Positions 1 through 8,049 of a stretch of 64,000 bases of DNA are shown here, piece after piece. The stretch comes from Planomicrobium sp. CPCC 101079. GTDB lineage: Bacteria; Bacillota; Bacilli; Bacillales_A; Planococcaceae. The stretch is taken from the NCBI RefSeq assembly GCF_007859275.1, contig NZ_VOHC01000003.1, positions 35,963-99,962 on the forward strand, read 5' to 3'. The notes beneath the pieces are model-generated. The model saw only the letters and a program-made list of their open reading frames with translations, was not told the DNA's origin and did no database searches. Each line of letters opens with the position of its first letter. Within the stretch, counting starts at the first letter, position 1. Position numbers and translations under genes: made by a program.

Positions 1-345
1 CAAACAGGCGCTTCTTACCAAGACGCAGCGATTGAATTCAAGATGCACAACCCGACGCTCATTGTGAAATGGAAGCAGGCGTTCTTGACGAAAGGGACAG
101 AAGGCCTGAGAACGAAAGGACGGCCCCCCGTGGCGAAAAATCCGAAAAAGAAACCGGCAAAACCAGCTGGGACGATGTCCCGTGAAGAACAACTTGAGCG
201 CGAGAATGAGCTTCTCCGCTTGGAGATTGCGTATTTAAAAAAGTTAGACGCTTTCCAGGAGAACCCGGATGCCTTCCTCGAAAAGCACAAGCAGCGCTGG
301 CGTTCGAACTCCAAGCAGAAGGATACCGACCAAAAGATGTGCTGA
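1..345 (+). CDS. IS3-family transposase OrfA (5' end outside window)
   Basis: This is the helix-turn-helix/leucine-zipper subunit that binds the IS ends and, by a -1 frameshift, forms the N-terminus of the full transposase. The frame is open from the first base (reading QTGASYQDAAIEF), so the true start is missing. A Lys/Pro-rich stretch is followed by a coiled coil (EEQLERENELLRLEIAYLKK) typical of OrfA. The frame ends by overlapping orfB: upstream of the orfB GTG at 339 the orfB frame reads EGYRPKDVLKIVG, the usual sequence at the OrfA/OrfB junction, which fits a fusion product. Confidence 0.85.
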   Translation, partial: QTGASYQDAAIEFKMHNPTLIVKWKQAFLTKGTEGLRTKGRPPVAKNPKKKPAKPAGTMSREEQLERENELLRLEIAYLKKLDAFQENPDAFLEKHKQRWRSNSKQKDTDQKMC

Positions 346-1159
346 AGATTGTCGGTCTGCCGGAAGCCACGTATCATTACCACCGTGGGCGATTCGGTTT
401 GGAAAACCCGGATCTGGAATGGAAAACCGTGATCCGGACGCTGTTTGAAAAACACGAAGGCCGTTACGGGTATCGCCGAATCCATTTGGAATTGAAGGCG
501 CAAGGGTACATCATCAACCACAAGAAAGTCCAGCGCATCATGGGTGAATTAAACCTAGCTTGCATCAAGTTCATCCGGAAATCACGCTATCGCTCCTATA
601 AGGGCCAAGTGGGTACCATCGCAAAAAACCGATTGAACCGCCGGTTCCACGCAGCGCACGCCTTGCAAAAAATCGTGACGGACGTCACCGAATTCAAATG
701 TACAGGCGAGGAAAAGCTCTACTTGAGTCCCTTGATGGATCTGTACAACGGCGAAATCATTGGGATGGGAATATCAAAACGCCCCACCCTCGACTTCGTC
801 ATGGACTCGCTGCACCAAGCCTTGCCGGTCATCGGAGACCGGGCTGCGTATCGGACAACCATCCACTCCGACCAAGGTTGGTATTACCAGCACCGGTACT
901 GGGTGAAGACATTGAAGCAGCACCGAATTTTCCAAAGCATGTCCCGAAAGGCGACGTGTGCCGACAATGCGGCCATGGAGAACTTCTTTGGTTTGCTTAA
1001 ACGGAGATGTATTACGGAGAAGAACTGGTCTCATACGATGAATTGAAGCTGAAAATTGAACAGTATATTTACTACTACAATCACGAACGCATCAAAGAAA
1101 AATTGGCCGGCATGAGTCCGGTGAATTACCGAATTCATGCCAGCCAATTAGCTGCATAA
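339..1159 (+). pseudogene. IS3-family transposase OrfB, frameshifted near the C-terminus
   Basis: This is a DDE (rve-fold) integrase. The first Asp is in VTDVTEF, the second in HSDQGWYYQ and the Glu in AMENFFGLL. The frame closes at 1046, but the family's usual C-terminus (TEMYYGEELVSYDELKLKIE, then YYYNHERIKEKLAGMSPVNY) continues in the +1 frame from 1001 to a TAA at 1157-1159. The junction at cttaaacgg (996-1003) lacks one A relative to the expected ctt-aaa-acg. The catalytic triad is upstream of the lesion, but the last 50 residues are lost. I infer that the copy is inactive unless frameshifting rescues it. Confidence 0.85.
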
Positions 1160-1277
1160 CTAAAACTCTAACTTTAAGGGGTCACTACCACATCTTCTCT
1201 CCCTTTGTTATTGTTTCCTAAAAAGTACATATGTGACCGCTTAGTGTGGAAACGCATTCGTGTATTCCATAGTGCTG

Positions 1278-1652
1278 TTACTGAAGTAGGCTCCACATTG
1301 TGGCAAATACATTTTGATTCATTTCAAAATATACACCCATAAACCCGTAATAGATATATCCATCCTTGAGTAGAGTTAGGCGGATCCTTGAACCGTCATC
1401 CAAGTCAACAGTCAGCTCTTTGTATTCCTCATTATTCTGGGAGTCTCCGATCGGGTCGAAGTTTTGTTCCTGGGGTAGAGGTTTTGAGTTATTCAGCTCT
1501 TCTAAGAAGGCATACAATAGCGCCATGTCTGAAAGCGGCTCATAATTGTCAATGCCGTTATCCCAAACACTAAAAGAATAATTTCCATTTATCAAGAAAA
1601 ATAGTAAGAATATTGTGTATTTTTTGTATAATTGTGATAACATTATTTTCAT
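1278..1652 (-). CDS. Small secreted or membrane-anchored protein, unknown function
   Basis: I do not recognise this 124-residue protein. It opens with a short basic region and a hydrophobic stretch (about residues 9-27) that could be a signal peptide or a single anchor. A polar, acidic body follows, ending in a segment rich in aromatic residues (KDGYIYYGFMGVYFEMN). No lipobox Cys is visible. The ribosome site is weak, and an ATG three codons further on is an alternative start. It is transcribed away from the dehydrogenase gene, from a shared AT-rich intergenic region. Base composition resembles neighbouring accessory DNA. Confidence 0.55.
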   Translation of the reverse strand: MKIMLSQLYKKYTIFLLFFLINGNYSFSVWDNGIDNYEPLSDMALLYAFLEELNNSKPLPQEQNFDPIGDSQNNEEYKELTVDLDDGSRIRLTLLKDGYIYYGFMGVYFEMNQNVFATMWSLLQ

Positions 1653-1771
1653 AGGAGTTTCATATTGTTAATTAGGATATAAAAGTCTTAACCAATTTTT
1701 TGATACTGGGATTCAGGGGAATGAACTTTACTATAGTATGTAAAATATTTTAGAAAAGGGGAGGAAAAACG

Positions 1772-3109
1772 ATGACGAAAGTTTCGTGGTCAAGATTGTT
1801 GTTCTTTACAATGCTGATCTTTTTATTGGCTTTGGCAGCATGTGGCAATGATGAAACTTCAAACGAAGAATCAACGGATGATTCGGATGCTACAACAGAA
1901 GAAAGTGCTGACGAGAGCCCTGAAACAGCAGAAGGTACTGAGGAGGGCGTTGAGGAAAGTGCAGATGGAGAATCTGCAGAGACTGAACCAAAAGTTACTG
2001 AGTTTGAACCAGCATTTCCAGAACAAACAAGAGCACCTGCAGTAGTGACTGAAACAGAACTTGATGTGGAAGTTGTTGTTGACGGTCTTGGCGTGTCTTG
2101 GGGTATGGCAGAGTTTGAACCAAATCGCTTACTTGTTACGCAAAGAGATTCAGCAGAACTTCTTATTGTAAACCTTAATGAGTTCTCTGTTTCAGAACCA
2201 ATCGAAGGCACACCAGAAGTAAACAGCGAAGGTCAGGGCGGTTTACTTGATGTAGCCATTGCACCTGATTTTGACGAATCAAGATTAGTATTTTTGACGT
2301 TTTCTCAAGATGTTGATGGTGGTACTTTAACGGCTGTCGGTAAAGGTGTTTTATCAGAAGATGAAGCCTCACTTGAAGATTTTGAAGTAATCTTTCAAGC
2401 AGAACCAGCATATGATGGTGACTTACACTATGGTGGACGTATTATCTTTGATGATGAGGGCAACCTATTCTTAACAACTGGTGAACGTTCAGATGATCCA
2501 ATTCGCGAACGTGCCCAAGACTTAGATGCTTACTTAGGTAAAGTAATTCACATTACACAAGATGGAGAAGCAGTAGATACGAATCCATTTATCGAAGATG
2601 AAGAAGCACTGGATGGCATTTACAGCTACGGTCACCGTAATATTCAAGGTGTGGACTTCCACCCTGAAACAGGAGACTTATGGATTGTTGAATTCGGACC
2701 ACAAGCTGGGGATGAACTGAATATTATTGAACCAGGCAATAATTATGGATGGCCGATTGTTTCTTATGGTATCGAGTACTCTGGTGAATTAATCAATGAT
2801 GGTATTTCAGAACACGAGGCGCAAGGCTTTATTGAACCAAGATATTATTGGGATCCAACAAGTGCGCCAAGTGGTATGGCTTTCTATGATAACGATGCAA
2901 TTCCTGAATGGGAGAACAACTTGTTCATCGGTGGTTTAGTATCGAGCTATATTGCACGTGTCGTTATTGAAGGTGACACCATCGTTGGAGAAGAACGTCT
3001 ATTAACTGATGAAGGCGAACGTTTCCGTGATATTCTTGTAACTGAGGATGGCGCGCTTATTGCAATCACTGATGGCGGTGTGATTTATAAGATTACTGCA
3101 GCAGGTTAA
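1772..3109 (+). CDS. PQQ-dependent sugar dehydrogenase-like lipoprotein (glucose/sorbosone dehydrogenase family)
   Basis: This is a 445-residue lipoprotein. A signal peptide with lipobox LAAC (Cys24) is followed by a very acidic Ser/Thr/Glu linker (about 25-75) and a six-bladed GSDH propeller. Family marks are GLGVSWGMAE, GGLLDVAIAPDF, HYGGRIIFDDEGNLFLTTGE, YGHRNIQGVDFHP and PGNNYGWPIVSYG. Relatives oxidise aldose sugars with PQQ at the outer face of the membrane; whether PQQ is available here is unknown. It is preceded by gaaaaggggaggaaaaacg near 1754. After its TAA the frame continues for 21 acidic codons, described separately. It appears monocistronic. Confidence 0.9.
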   Translation: MTKVSWSRLLFFTMLIFLLALAACGNDETSNEESTDDSDATTEESADESPETAEGTEEGVEESADGESAETEPKVTEFEPAFPEQTRAPAVVTETELDVEVVVDGLGVSWGMAEFEPNRLLVTQRDSAELLIVNLNEFSVSEPIEGTPEVNSEGQGGLLDVAIAPDFDESRLVFLTFSQDVDGGTLTAVGKGVLSEDEASLEDFEVIFQAEPAYDGDLHYGGRIIFDDEGNLFLTTGERSDDPIRERAQDLDAYLGKVIHITQDGEAVDTNPFIEDEEALDGIYSYGHRNIQGVDFHPETGDLWIVEFGPQAGDELNIIEPGNNYGWPIVSYGIEYSGELINDGISEHEAQGFIEPRYYWDPTSAPSGMAFYDNDAIPEWENNLFIGGLVSSYIARVVIEGDTIVGEERLLTDEGERFRDILVTEDGALIAITDGGVIYKITAAG

Positions 3110-3175
3110 GGTGACGCAGTTGAAAGCACAGAAGAAGACGATGTTGATACTGATGAAGACGACGAAGCTGAATAA
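3110..3175 (+). other. In-frame acidic extension beyond the stop codon of the dehydrogenase gene
   Basis: Directly after TAA (3107-3109) the same frame encodes 21 more residues, GDAVESTEEDDVDTDEDDEA plus a final Glu, and then TAA (3173-3175). The acidic composition matches the protein's own N-terminal linker, so this looks like a former C-terminal tail cut off by one nonsense change, or a readthrough extension. The context TAA-G has no obvious recoding signal. The rest of the gap to 3489 holds no convincing gene. Confidence 0.6.
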
Positions 3176-3427
3176 TTTATTATTCTTAAAAAGCACCCAA
3201 CTTTATGTCAATGTCATCAAGTGCATTTAAACTTAACTTAGGCAACACGGCTTCTCCTTCCTATGAATACGGCACATGCTTATGGATTTTGGAAATTTTT
3301 TTATTCCAAGAAAAAAGAGTACCAAATCGGAAGTGAAATGGAGGTCCTTTTAATTTGCATTTTTCCTTTTTGTACTCTTAAAAGATCCCGTTATCTTCAG
3401 GGTGTTTTTCTTTTGCTTCATAAATAA

Positions 3428-3461
3428 GTTTGAATATTCGTTTGAAGGGGAACCGGGGTAT
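3428..3461 (+). promoter_or_regulatory. Possible SigB-type promoter
   Basis: GTTTGA (3428-3433) and GGGGAA (3447-3452) are 13 bases apart, near the SigB pattern GTTTAA-N12-15-GGGWAW. A second pair, GTTTGA at 3440 and GGGTAT at 3456, is too close together. The downstream product is a hydrophilic stress-like protein, which would suit SigB. This is a weak pattern match only. Confidence 0.3.
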
Positions 3462-3489
3462 GTAGACTTTTCAAACTAGGGGGATCAAT

Positions 3490-4014
3490 ATGGAAAAAAA
3501 TAATCGTGATGATTCTATCCGAAAAGACGGGCAAGATACTCAGCAATTCCAGGCGGCGGATCCGGGTACAGACAGGAATATCGAAAAAAGAGAACAAGGG
3601 GATAACGAACTTCGAGAAAGAGGAAGTTCAAACACTAACAACGATAGTTCGAACGAGCCTTACCTTTCAGATGGAGAAACCACACTTAGAAAAAAAGACC
3701 CGAATAATCCAGCGGACTGGCGGGAATCGGAAGCACCAAATCCGAGTAGAGAAACCGGTTGGCAAAAAAGCAATGATTTCGATGACACCATTCGGGAACC
3801 AGCGGGAACCTTTACAACGGGGGAACGCGGAAACGTTATCAACAGCGCAACTTGGGATCCGGAGAGTCACATAAGTGAAGACGATGTAGCGCACGTAGAT
3901 GTGAATGATTACATCCAAACCAGTTCACCTAAAAACCAAACCGAGAAACAACAGACCAAACTTCCTGAAGAGCGTTTAAACATGAACAAAGACCGTGTTC
4001 AAAAGGAGAAGTAA
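3490..4014 (+). CDS. Hydrophilic, probably disordered protein
   Basis: This 174-residue protein is made almost wholly of charged and polar residues, with very few hydrophobic positions and no Cys. It has no signal peptide or membrane segment. Motifs such as SDGETTLRKKDPNNPADWRE and DDTIREPAGTFTTGERGNV suggest a short repeated theme (DxTIRE/ETTLRK) rather than a folded domain. A good ribosome site, agggggatcaat, sits before the ATG. A terminator follows at 4066, so it is a single-gene unit. Such proteins in Bacillales are often general-stress or spore-related, but that is only inference; I do not know the family. Confidence 0.75.
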   Translation: MEKNNRDDSIRKDGQDTQQFQAADPGTDRNIEKREQGDNELRERGSSNTNNDSSNEPYLSDGETTLRKKDPNNPADWRESEAPNPSRETGWQKSNDFDDTIREPAGTFTTGERGNVINSATWDPESHISEDDVAHVDVNDYIQTSSPKNQTEKQQTKLPEERLNMNKDRVQKEK

Positions 4015-4065
4015 ATATAGGAAAGTACGTGATGGAGGAAAACCATTCCATTGACGTGCCGATAG

Positions 4066-4100
4066 AGCTGAAAGGATGAACCAATCCTTCGGCTTTTTTA
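4066..4100 (+). terminator. Intrinsic terminator
   Basis: agctgaaaggat pairs imperfectly with aatccttcggct and is followed by a run of T. It lies just downstream of the disordered-protein gene. Confidence 0.6.
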
Positions 4101-4581
4101 TATACAAAAACCAAAGGAAACAGGTCTGGTTCAAATCAGTGCAGAAAGCTCGGGAGTTGAATTGCAGGCGCCTTTTAGTGGGATAAAGCAATCGAACTCG
4201 AATTTCCGTGAACAAGGAAGTGCCGTAATAGAATTTTTCAGTTCCATATAATACTGTCTTTGTAAAGCAACAGCAGGTTAGATGGGAATTTCTGATTAAT
4301 CTAAAGCGCACTAACCATTTATCGGAAGTTTAAAATAAAAGGTCTTACTAAATAAAAACTGAATTGAGCTCTGAATGGAAGACGCTTAAAAAAGTGCATA
4401 CCATTTTAGGGCTCAATTGATTGTAGTGACAATTTAGGATGTTCTCTTTTTAATGAAAGAGTCTTTTATAAGTTAGATTTGTGTATTTTAAGAAACTCAT
4501 GAAAAACATTAGCAGTCCATTATTTCATCTCATACTGCAGCCGCGAACAAAACTTCTAAAAATTACTGTTATAAACCTGAG

Positions 4582-4621
4582 AAGCAGAGAAGAAAATTGT
4601 AATTTTCTTCTCTGCTTTTTT
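4582..4621 (+). terminator. Intrinsic terminator, perfect 15-bp stem
   Basis: gcagagaagaaaatt and its exact complement are separated by gt and followed by seven bases of mostly T. There is no annotated gene immediately upstream, so it may end a small RNA or be left from a lost gene. Confidence 0.8.
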
Positions 4622-4643
4622 ATATTGGTGTCAAACTGCCTTC

Positions 4644-4742
4644 ATGATTTCTGAACAAAAACTTCGGAAAGAAGTAACCGAAGCATTGCATGAATTGTGC
4701 AAAACAGGGGGGTATTCAATAGATTCAATAATGCAAGATTAG
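4644..4742 (+). CDS. Possible 32-residue peptide
   Basis: The frame starts at ATG 4644 and reads MISEQKLRKEVTEALHELCK, then TGGYSIDSIMQD and stop. It lies between two terminators and ends 35 bases before the second. The composition is protein-like (amphipathic helix, no rare runs), but no clear ribosome site precedes the ATG. It could be a small gene or the tail of a decayed one. Confidence 0.25.
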   Translation: MISEQKLRKEVTEALHELCKTGGYSIDSIMQD

Positions 4743-4777
4743 TTTACATATAAGGGATTCTCTGAAGGGTAGAAGCC

Positions 4778-4804
4778 GATAGAAGTGACTTCTATCCTTT
4801 TTTT
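4778..4804 (+). terminator. Intrinsic terminator
   Basis: gatagaag and cttctatc flank a tga loop and are followed by c and seven T. It would end transcription of the small frame at 4644. Confidence 0.75.
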
Positions 4805-4830
4805 GTTCGTAAAAGTGTACTGTTACGAAC
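4805..4830. repeat. 26-bp imperfect palindrome, related to sites near 17420 and 18792
   Basis: The arms GTTCGTAA and TTACGAAC enclose an imperfectly symmetric centre; 22 of 26 positions are symmetric. The half GTTCGTAAAAGTGTA recurs as GTTTGTAAAAGTGTA at about 18791 and, inverted, as ACTTTTACGAAC near 17425. Like the 18791 copy, this one follows a terminator immediately. Confidence 0.5.
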
Positions 4831-5125
4831 GCTCAAATTAGATTTGCAAAAAAACATAAAATTTCTAATACTATCAGAAATCAATAAAATAGGAATGTTC
4901 TTTTCAGTATAGTGTTCAGCTACTTCTTAAGTTAGTGAAGTAAACCGGGACAGAGAAATCAGAAAAATGATTTCGTCTTATCCAGCATGATAAAGTCGAT
5001 TGAATATAAAGTAGAGTTCATAACTTAATTATTTAAATTTTGAATAAAACTGATTGTTAGTGTTTTAAGGTAAATTAAAACTTCTCAAGAGGTTTGTACT
5101 CTGAATATATTTATAGTCTACGCAT

Positions 5126-5725
5126 TCATTGTTCTTCAATAAATTCTATATAAACAAATCGAATAAAATTAGTCTCTGTATATAGCTTCAATTCTTCTAT
5201 ATCTGTTAGGTCAGTATTTTTGAAATAGAGGGTGTCTCCATTATTTAGAGATGCGTTTAAAGTTCCTCGAACTTCAAATGAAGTTAGGGCTATTAATAAG
5301 AGATGAGTTTCATGGTTCTGTTCTTTTAAACAGGGTAATGAATAGCTTACATATCTTACATCAAAAGCTTCTACTTTCATTAGAGAGGAAATAGACGGTG
5401 CAGTCATAAGATTTAGATTTGTTACCATACCTTCACTGGTTGTATACCACTCACCTTCGTATGCATCCTGGGCAAATGGCGGCAAATTCGAAGTATGATG
5501 CCCTTGGTGTGCCAACCTTAAATTTCCTTTAAGCACCATTGTTCGTCTACTATAGCCAGGTAATTTTGTGAAAACTGTTTTCTCTTTCTCAATAGTAGCT
5601 GTACTCACTCGCCATTTAAATTGTTTTTCAGCGTAGGAACTACATTCTGGATAAATCAGTATTTCTGTCGATGTCCCTCCACTCCAGATGATGGTATGTA
5701 ATTCATCTTTGCGAATTAACTTCAT
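5126..5725 (-). CDS. HutD/Ves-family cupin protein
   Basis: This 199-residue protein has the HutD/Ves signature: IIWSGGTSTEILIYPE near the start, then FKWRVSTATIE, the PGYSRRTMVLKG strand and the GEWYTTSEGMVTNLNLM segment. HutD-like cupins sit in histidine-utilisation and other amino-acid catabolic clusters; their biochemical role is unsettled, with formylglutamate or N-formyl ligands suggested. An aaagggga ribosome site precedes the ATG. It is divergent from the RpiR regulator with 152 bases between them, so it probably belongs to the regulon of the downstream amidohydrolase/oxidase operon. No hut enzymes are nearby, which argues for a role outside histidine breakdown. Confidence 0.85.
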   Translation of the reverse strand: MKLIRKDELHTIIWSGGTSTEILIYPECSSYAEKQFKWRVSTATIEKEKTVFTKLPGYSRRTMVLKGNLRLAHQGHHTSNLPPFAQDAYEGEWYTTSEGMVTNLNLMTAPSISSLMKVEAFDVRYVSYSLPCLKEQNHETHLLLIALTSFEVRGTLNASLNNGDTLYFKNTDLTDIEELKLYTETNFIRFVYIEFIEEQ

Positions 5726-5795
5726 ATATTTTCCCCTTTCATTCTAGTTATCAAAAAATAAAAGATTCAGAAAATAACTTTACATATTTATATGC

Positions 5796-5862
5796 TATGT
5801 TATATTAACTAACATATCAAATAAATTTATTTGAAATTTAATTTAATGAATAACTTTATTCA
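5796..5862. promoter_or_regulatory. Three palindromes in the hutD-like/rpiR divergent region
   Basis: TATGTTA-N7-TAACATA (5796-5816), the perfect 16-bp palindrome CAAATAAATTTATTTG (5818-5833) and TGAATAA-ct-TTATTCA (5847-5862) lie between the two divergent genes, the last ending 15 bases before the rpiR start. They are candidate operators for the RpiR protein. AT-richness makes some chance symmetry likely. Confidence 0.45.
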
Positions 5863-5877
5863 AAACGGAGTGGTGTT

Positions 5878-6759
5878 ATGGATAAAATAGATAGTCTTGA
5901 GAAGTTTAATAAAGATCTTCAAGTACTTTTACGAAAAAAAATATCTAATAATAACCGAAAAATTGCAGAATATATGTTATTTAACGATAAATCAATTGCC
6001 TTTATGACAGCTTCGGAGTTATCTGAGAAAATTGGCGTCAGCCAACCAGCTATTACTCGTTTTGTAACAAAAGTTTTGGAGTATCCAAGTTTCTCAATGT
6101 TTAACAATAAGATGAAGCAATTAACGCATTATGAGATAACGGCTGTAGAACGCCAAAGTATAACTTCATTTACTCAACTAGAAACAGTTGAAACTTTCCT
6201 GCAACAAGAAATTGATAATTTGCAATCCTTACTTAAATTTGTTGATGACAATCAAATTGACAGCACTTCTAAGAAAATAATGAAGGCTAGAAGTGTACTC
6301 GTTATAGGAGCAAGAACTGCAACACCATTGGTCAACTACTTATATTTTTTCTTACGTAAAATTCGGCCATCTGTATTTATTCACACTACTGATGGCAGTG
6401 AGGCCTATGATGTCTTAGAAGATTTTAAGGATTCTCAGGCTTTGGTGGTGATGTTTTTGTTTCCTCGTTACCCGAAGGAAATGGTTTCTATGCTTCATTA
6501 TTTAGAAAATGAAAATTTTGAGTATGTCACGATTGCAGATAGTAAGCTATTGGAGAAACAAGGGATTGGTAAAATCTCTATTATAACGCCGATTACATTA
6601 AATTCATTATTTGATTCTTATATACCTACCTTCGCTTTCTTAACCATCCTTCTAAATATTATGAGTAATGTACAATTTGAGGAAACAAAGGACCGTTTAA
6701 CGAAACTTGAAGAAACATATAAAACAAACCAAGTTTTTTCTAAATATCATAAGAAATAA
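5878..6759 (+). CDS. RpiR/MurR-family transcriptional regulator
   Basis: This 293-residue regulator has an N-terminal HTH_6 domain (helix-turn-helix about residues 43-66, TASELSEKIGVSQPAITRFV) and a C-terminal SIS domain (about 125-255, starting at RSVLVIGARTATP). SIS domains usually bind a phosphosugar or related ligand. Here the surrounding genes process amino-acid derivatives, so the effector may be different. The ribosome site is cggagtgg. It is the first gene of a same-strand block running through the amidohydrolase and oxidase (gaps of 11 and 13 bases) and is divergent from the HutD-like gene. It probably controls both directions from the palindromes just upstream. Confidence 0.88.
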   Translation: MDKIDSLEKFNKDLQVLLRKKISNNNRKIAEYMLFNDKSIAFMTASELSEKIGVSQPAITRFVTKVLEYPSFSMFNNKMKQLTHYEITAVERQSITSFTQLETVETFLQQEIDNLQSLLKFVDDNQIDSTSKKIMKARSVLVIGARTATPLVNYLYFFLRKIRPSVFIHTTDGSEAYDVLEDFKDSQALVVMFLFPRYPKEMVSMLHYLENENFEYVTIADSKLLEKQGIGKISIITPITLNSLFDSYIPTFAFLTILLNIMSNVQFEETKDRLTKLEETYKTNQVFSKYHKK

Positions 6760-6770
6760 GGTGAAACCTG

Positions 6771-8036
6771 ATGAAGAATATCTCTACAAATACTTCCTTA
6801 ACCATCAATGGAGCTCGGTTGCAAACTAACATCGAGGAATTGGGCAAAATTGGATTGAATGAATCCATTGGCTTAGATCGCATCACTTTTTCCTCCTATG
6901 ATTTAGAAGCAAGACAGTGGTTTATTAATCAACTGAAATCATTAAATCTGTGGCTTGACGTAGACGCTGCAGCAAATATCTGGGCCATCTCATCTAATTC
7001 TAGTAACAAAAATCCTATAATAATAGGTTCACATCTAGATACTGTACCTAATGGCGGTAAATATGATGGTGCGTTAGGAGTTTTAATTGGCTTAGAAATT
7101 TTAACGACCATACTTGAAAACCGAATTGAAATGCAACATCCTATCGGGGTGGTTTCATTTACCGCCGAAGAGCCTAATCCATTTAACCTTTCTACTTTTG
7201 GAAGTCGAGTTGTTACAGGTAAACTCAAAAAATCAGATATTGCAGATGTTCAGACAAAAGATGGTCTTTCACTTGAAACTGCATTGGCATTAGCAGGAGG
7301 TTCTATTGAGGAAATTGAAACTGCGAGAAAGAATCCCAATGATTTAACAGCCTATTTAGAAGTCCATATCGAACAAGGCAAACGTCTGCTAAATCAATCG
7401 ATTCCCATTGGTGTTGTCACAGCTATAACCGGAATTTATAGAGAAGAAATCACTTTTAAAGGTGAAGCGAATCATGCAGGAACTACATTAATGACAGAGA
7501 GAAACGATGCGCTTGTAGCTGCATCAAAATTTGTTGTAGCTTTCGAAGAAATTGTTCGTAAGGATCCTTCTGATGAAGTGGTAGGGACAATTGGTCAGTT
7601 CTCTATTTCACCTGGGGCTCCAAGTATCATCCCGAATGAAGTGAAACTATTGATGGAAGTTCGAGGAGACACGACCGAAAAAATTAAACATACTATCCAA
7701 AAAGTCGAAAAAGTTTTTGAGGAACTAACGAGCCGACAGCCACTTGAAATTGCTAGAAATATCATTTTGGATCAAGCACCAACGAAAATGGATGAGACAA
7801 TCATCCAGGCATTTGAAAATGCTGTTCCACCTGAAGAAAACTACCTTCTCTTAGGGAGCATGGCTGGTCATGATGCAACACATCTTGCTTCTATTACAAA
7901 GGCTGGTATGTTATTTGTTCCAAGTATTGATGGGAAAAGTCATTGCCCAGAAGAATATAGCAGAATGGAAGATATTGAAAAAGCAGCGAATGTTTTATTG
8001 CAGGCAATATTCAAACTGGATACAACACTAGATTAG
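6771..8036 (+). CDS. M20-family Zn-dependent hydrolase (N-carbamoyl-L-amino acid hydrolase/allantoate amidohydrolase type)
   Basis: This 421-residue cytosolic amidohydrolase carries the di-metal ligands of the hydantoinase/carbamoylase branch of M20: GSHLDTVPNGGKYDG (His88, Asp90, Asp99), the acidic pair in FTAEEPNPF (Glu133-Glu134) and LEVHIEQG (His199). The dimerisation-lid motif EANHAGTTLMTERNDAL and a late GHDATH are also present. Family members cleave N-carbamoyl or ureido bonds of amino acids, or ureido-glycolates. No hydantoinase or allantoinase lies nearby, so the substrate must come from outside or from another locus. It probably forms a translationally linked unit with the regulator and the oxidase. 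The ribosome site is aaggtg. Confidence 0.88.
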   Translation: MKNISTNTSLTINGARLQTNIEELGKIGLNESIGLDRITFSSYDLEARQWFINQLKSLNLWLDVDAAANIWAISSNSSNKNPIIIGSHLDTVPNGGKYDGALGVLIGLEILTTILENRIEMQHPIGVVSFTAEEPNPFNLSTFGSRVVTGKLKKSDIADVQTKDGLSLETALALAGGSIEEIETARKNPNDLTAYLEVHIEQGKRLLNQSIPIGVVTAITGIYREEITFKGEANHAGTTLMTERNDALVAASKFVVAFEEIVRKDPSDEVVGTIGQFSISPGAPSIIPNEVKLLMEVRGDTTEKIKHTIQKVEKVFEELTSRQPLEIARNIILDQAPTKMDETIIQAFENAVPPEENYLLLGSMAGHDATHLASITKAGMLFVPSIDGKSHCPEEYSRMEDIEKAANVLLQAIFKLDTTLD

Positions 8037-8049
8037 GGGGGGAAGTGCA

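Larger units (their letters stand above)
1..1188 (+). mobile_element. IS3-family insertion sequence, right-hand part
   Basis: Two overlapping transposase frames (orfA, then orfB in the -1 frame) are followed by an end that reads actttaaggggtcacta at about 1171-1187. Ends with a gtgaccc/gggtcac core are usual for the IS150 branch of the IS3 family. The left end lies outside the window. The element is probably dead because orfB carries a one-base deletion. The exact right boundary is inferred from the terminal motif; no target duplication can be checked here. Confidence 0.85.
4101..5125. other. Gene-poor stretch with two strong terminator hairpins
   Basis: About 1 kb without a convincing gene. 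It holds two strong intrinsic terminators (4582-4621 and 4778-4804), one tiny reading frame between them (4644-4742), and a long palindrome right after the second terminator (4805-4830). The two terminators with no gene in front of them suggest that small genes or small RNAs once occupied, or still occupy, this interval. The rest is AT-rich and shows no coding frame. Confidence 0.6.

Noticed and set aside
1750..2211. 153-codon minus-strand frame inside the dehydrogenase gene
   Set aside because: Ser/Thr/Val-rich mirror of the acidic linker codons; no ribosome site; lies wholly over a well-supported gene.
3315..3379. Inverted repeat aagagtac/gtactctt as a terminator
   Set aside because: Arms of 8 bp are about 50 bases apart, with no compact stem.
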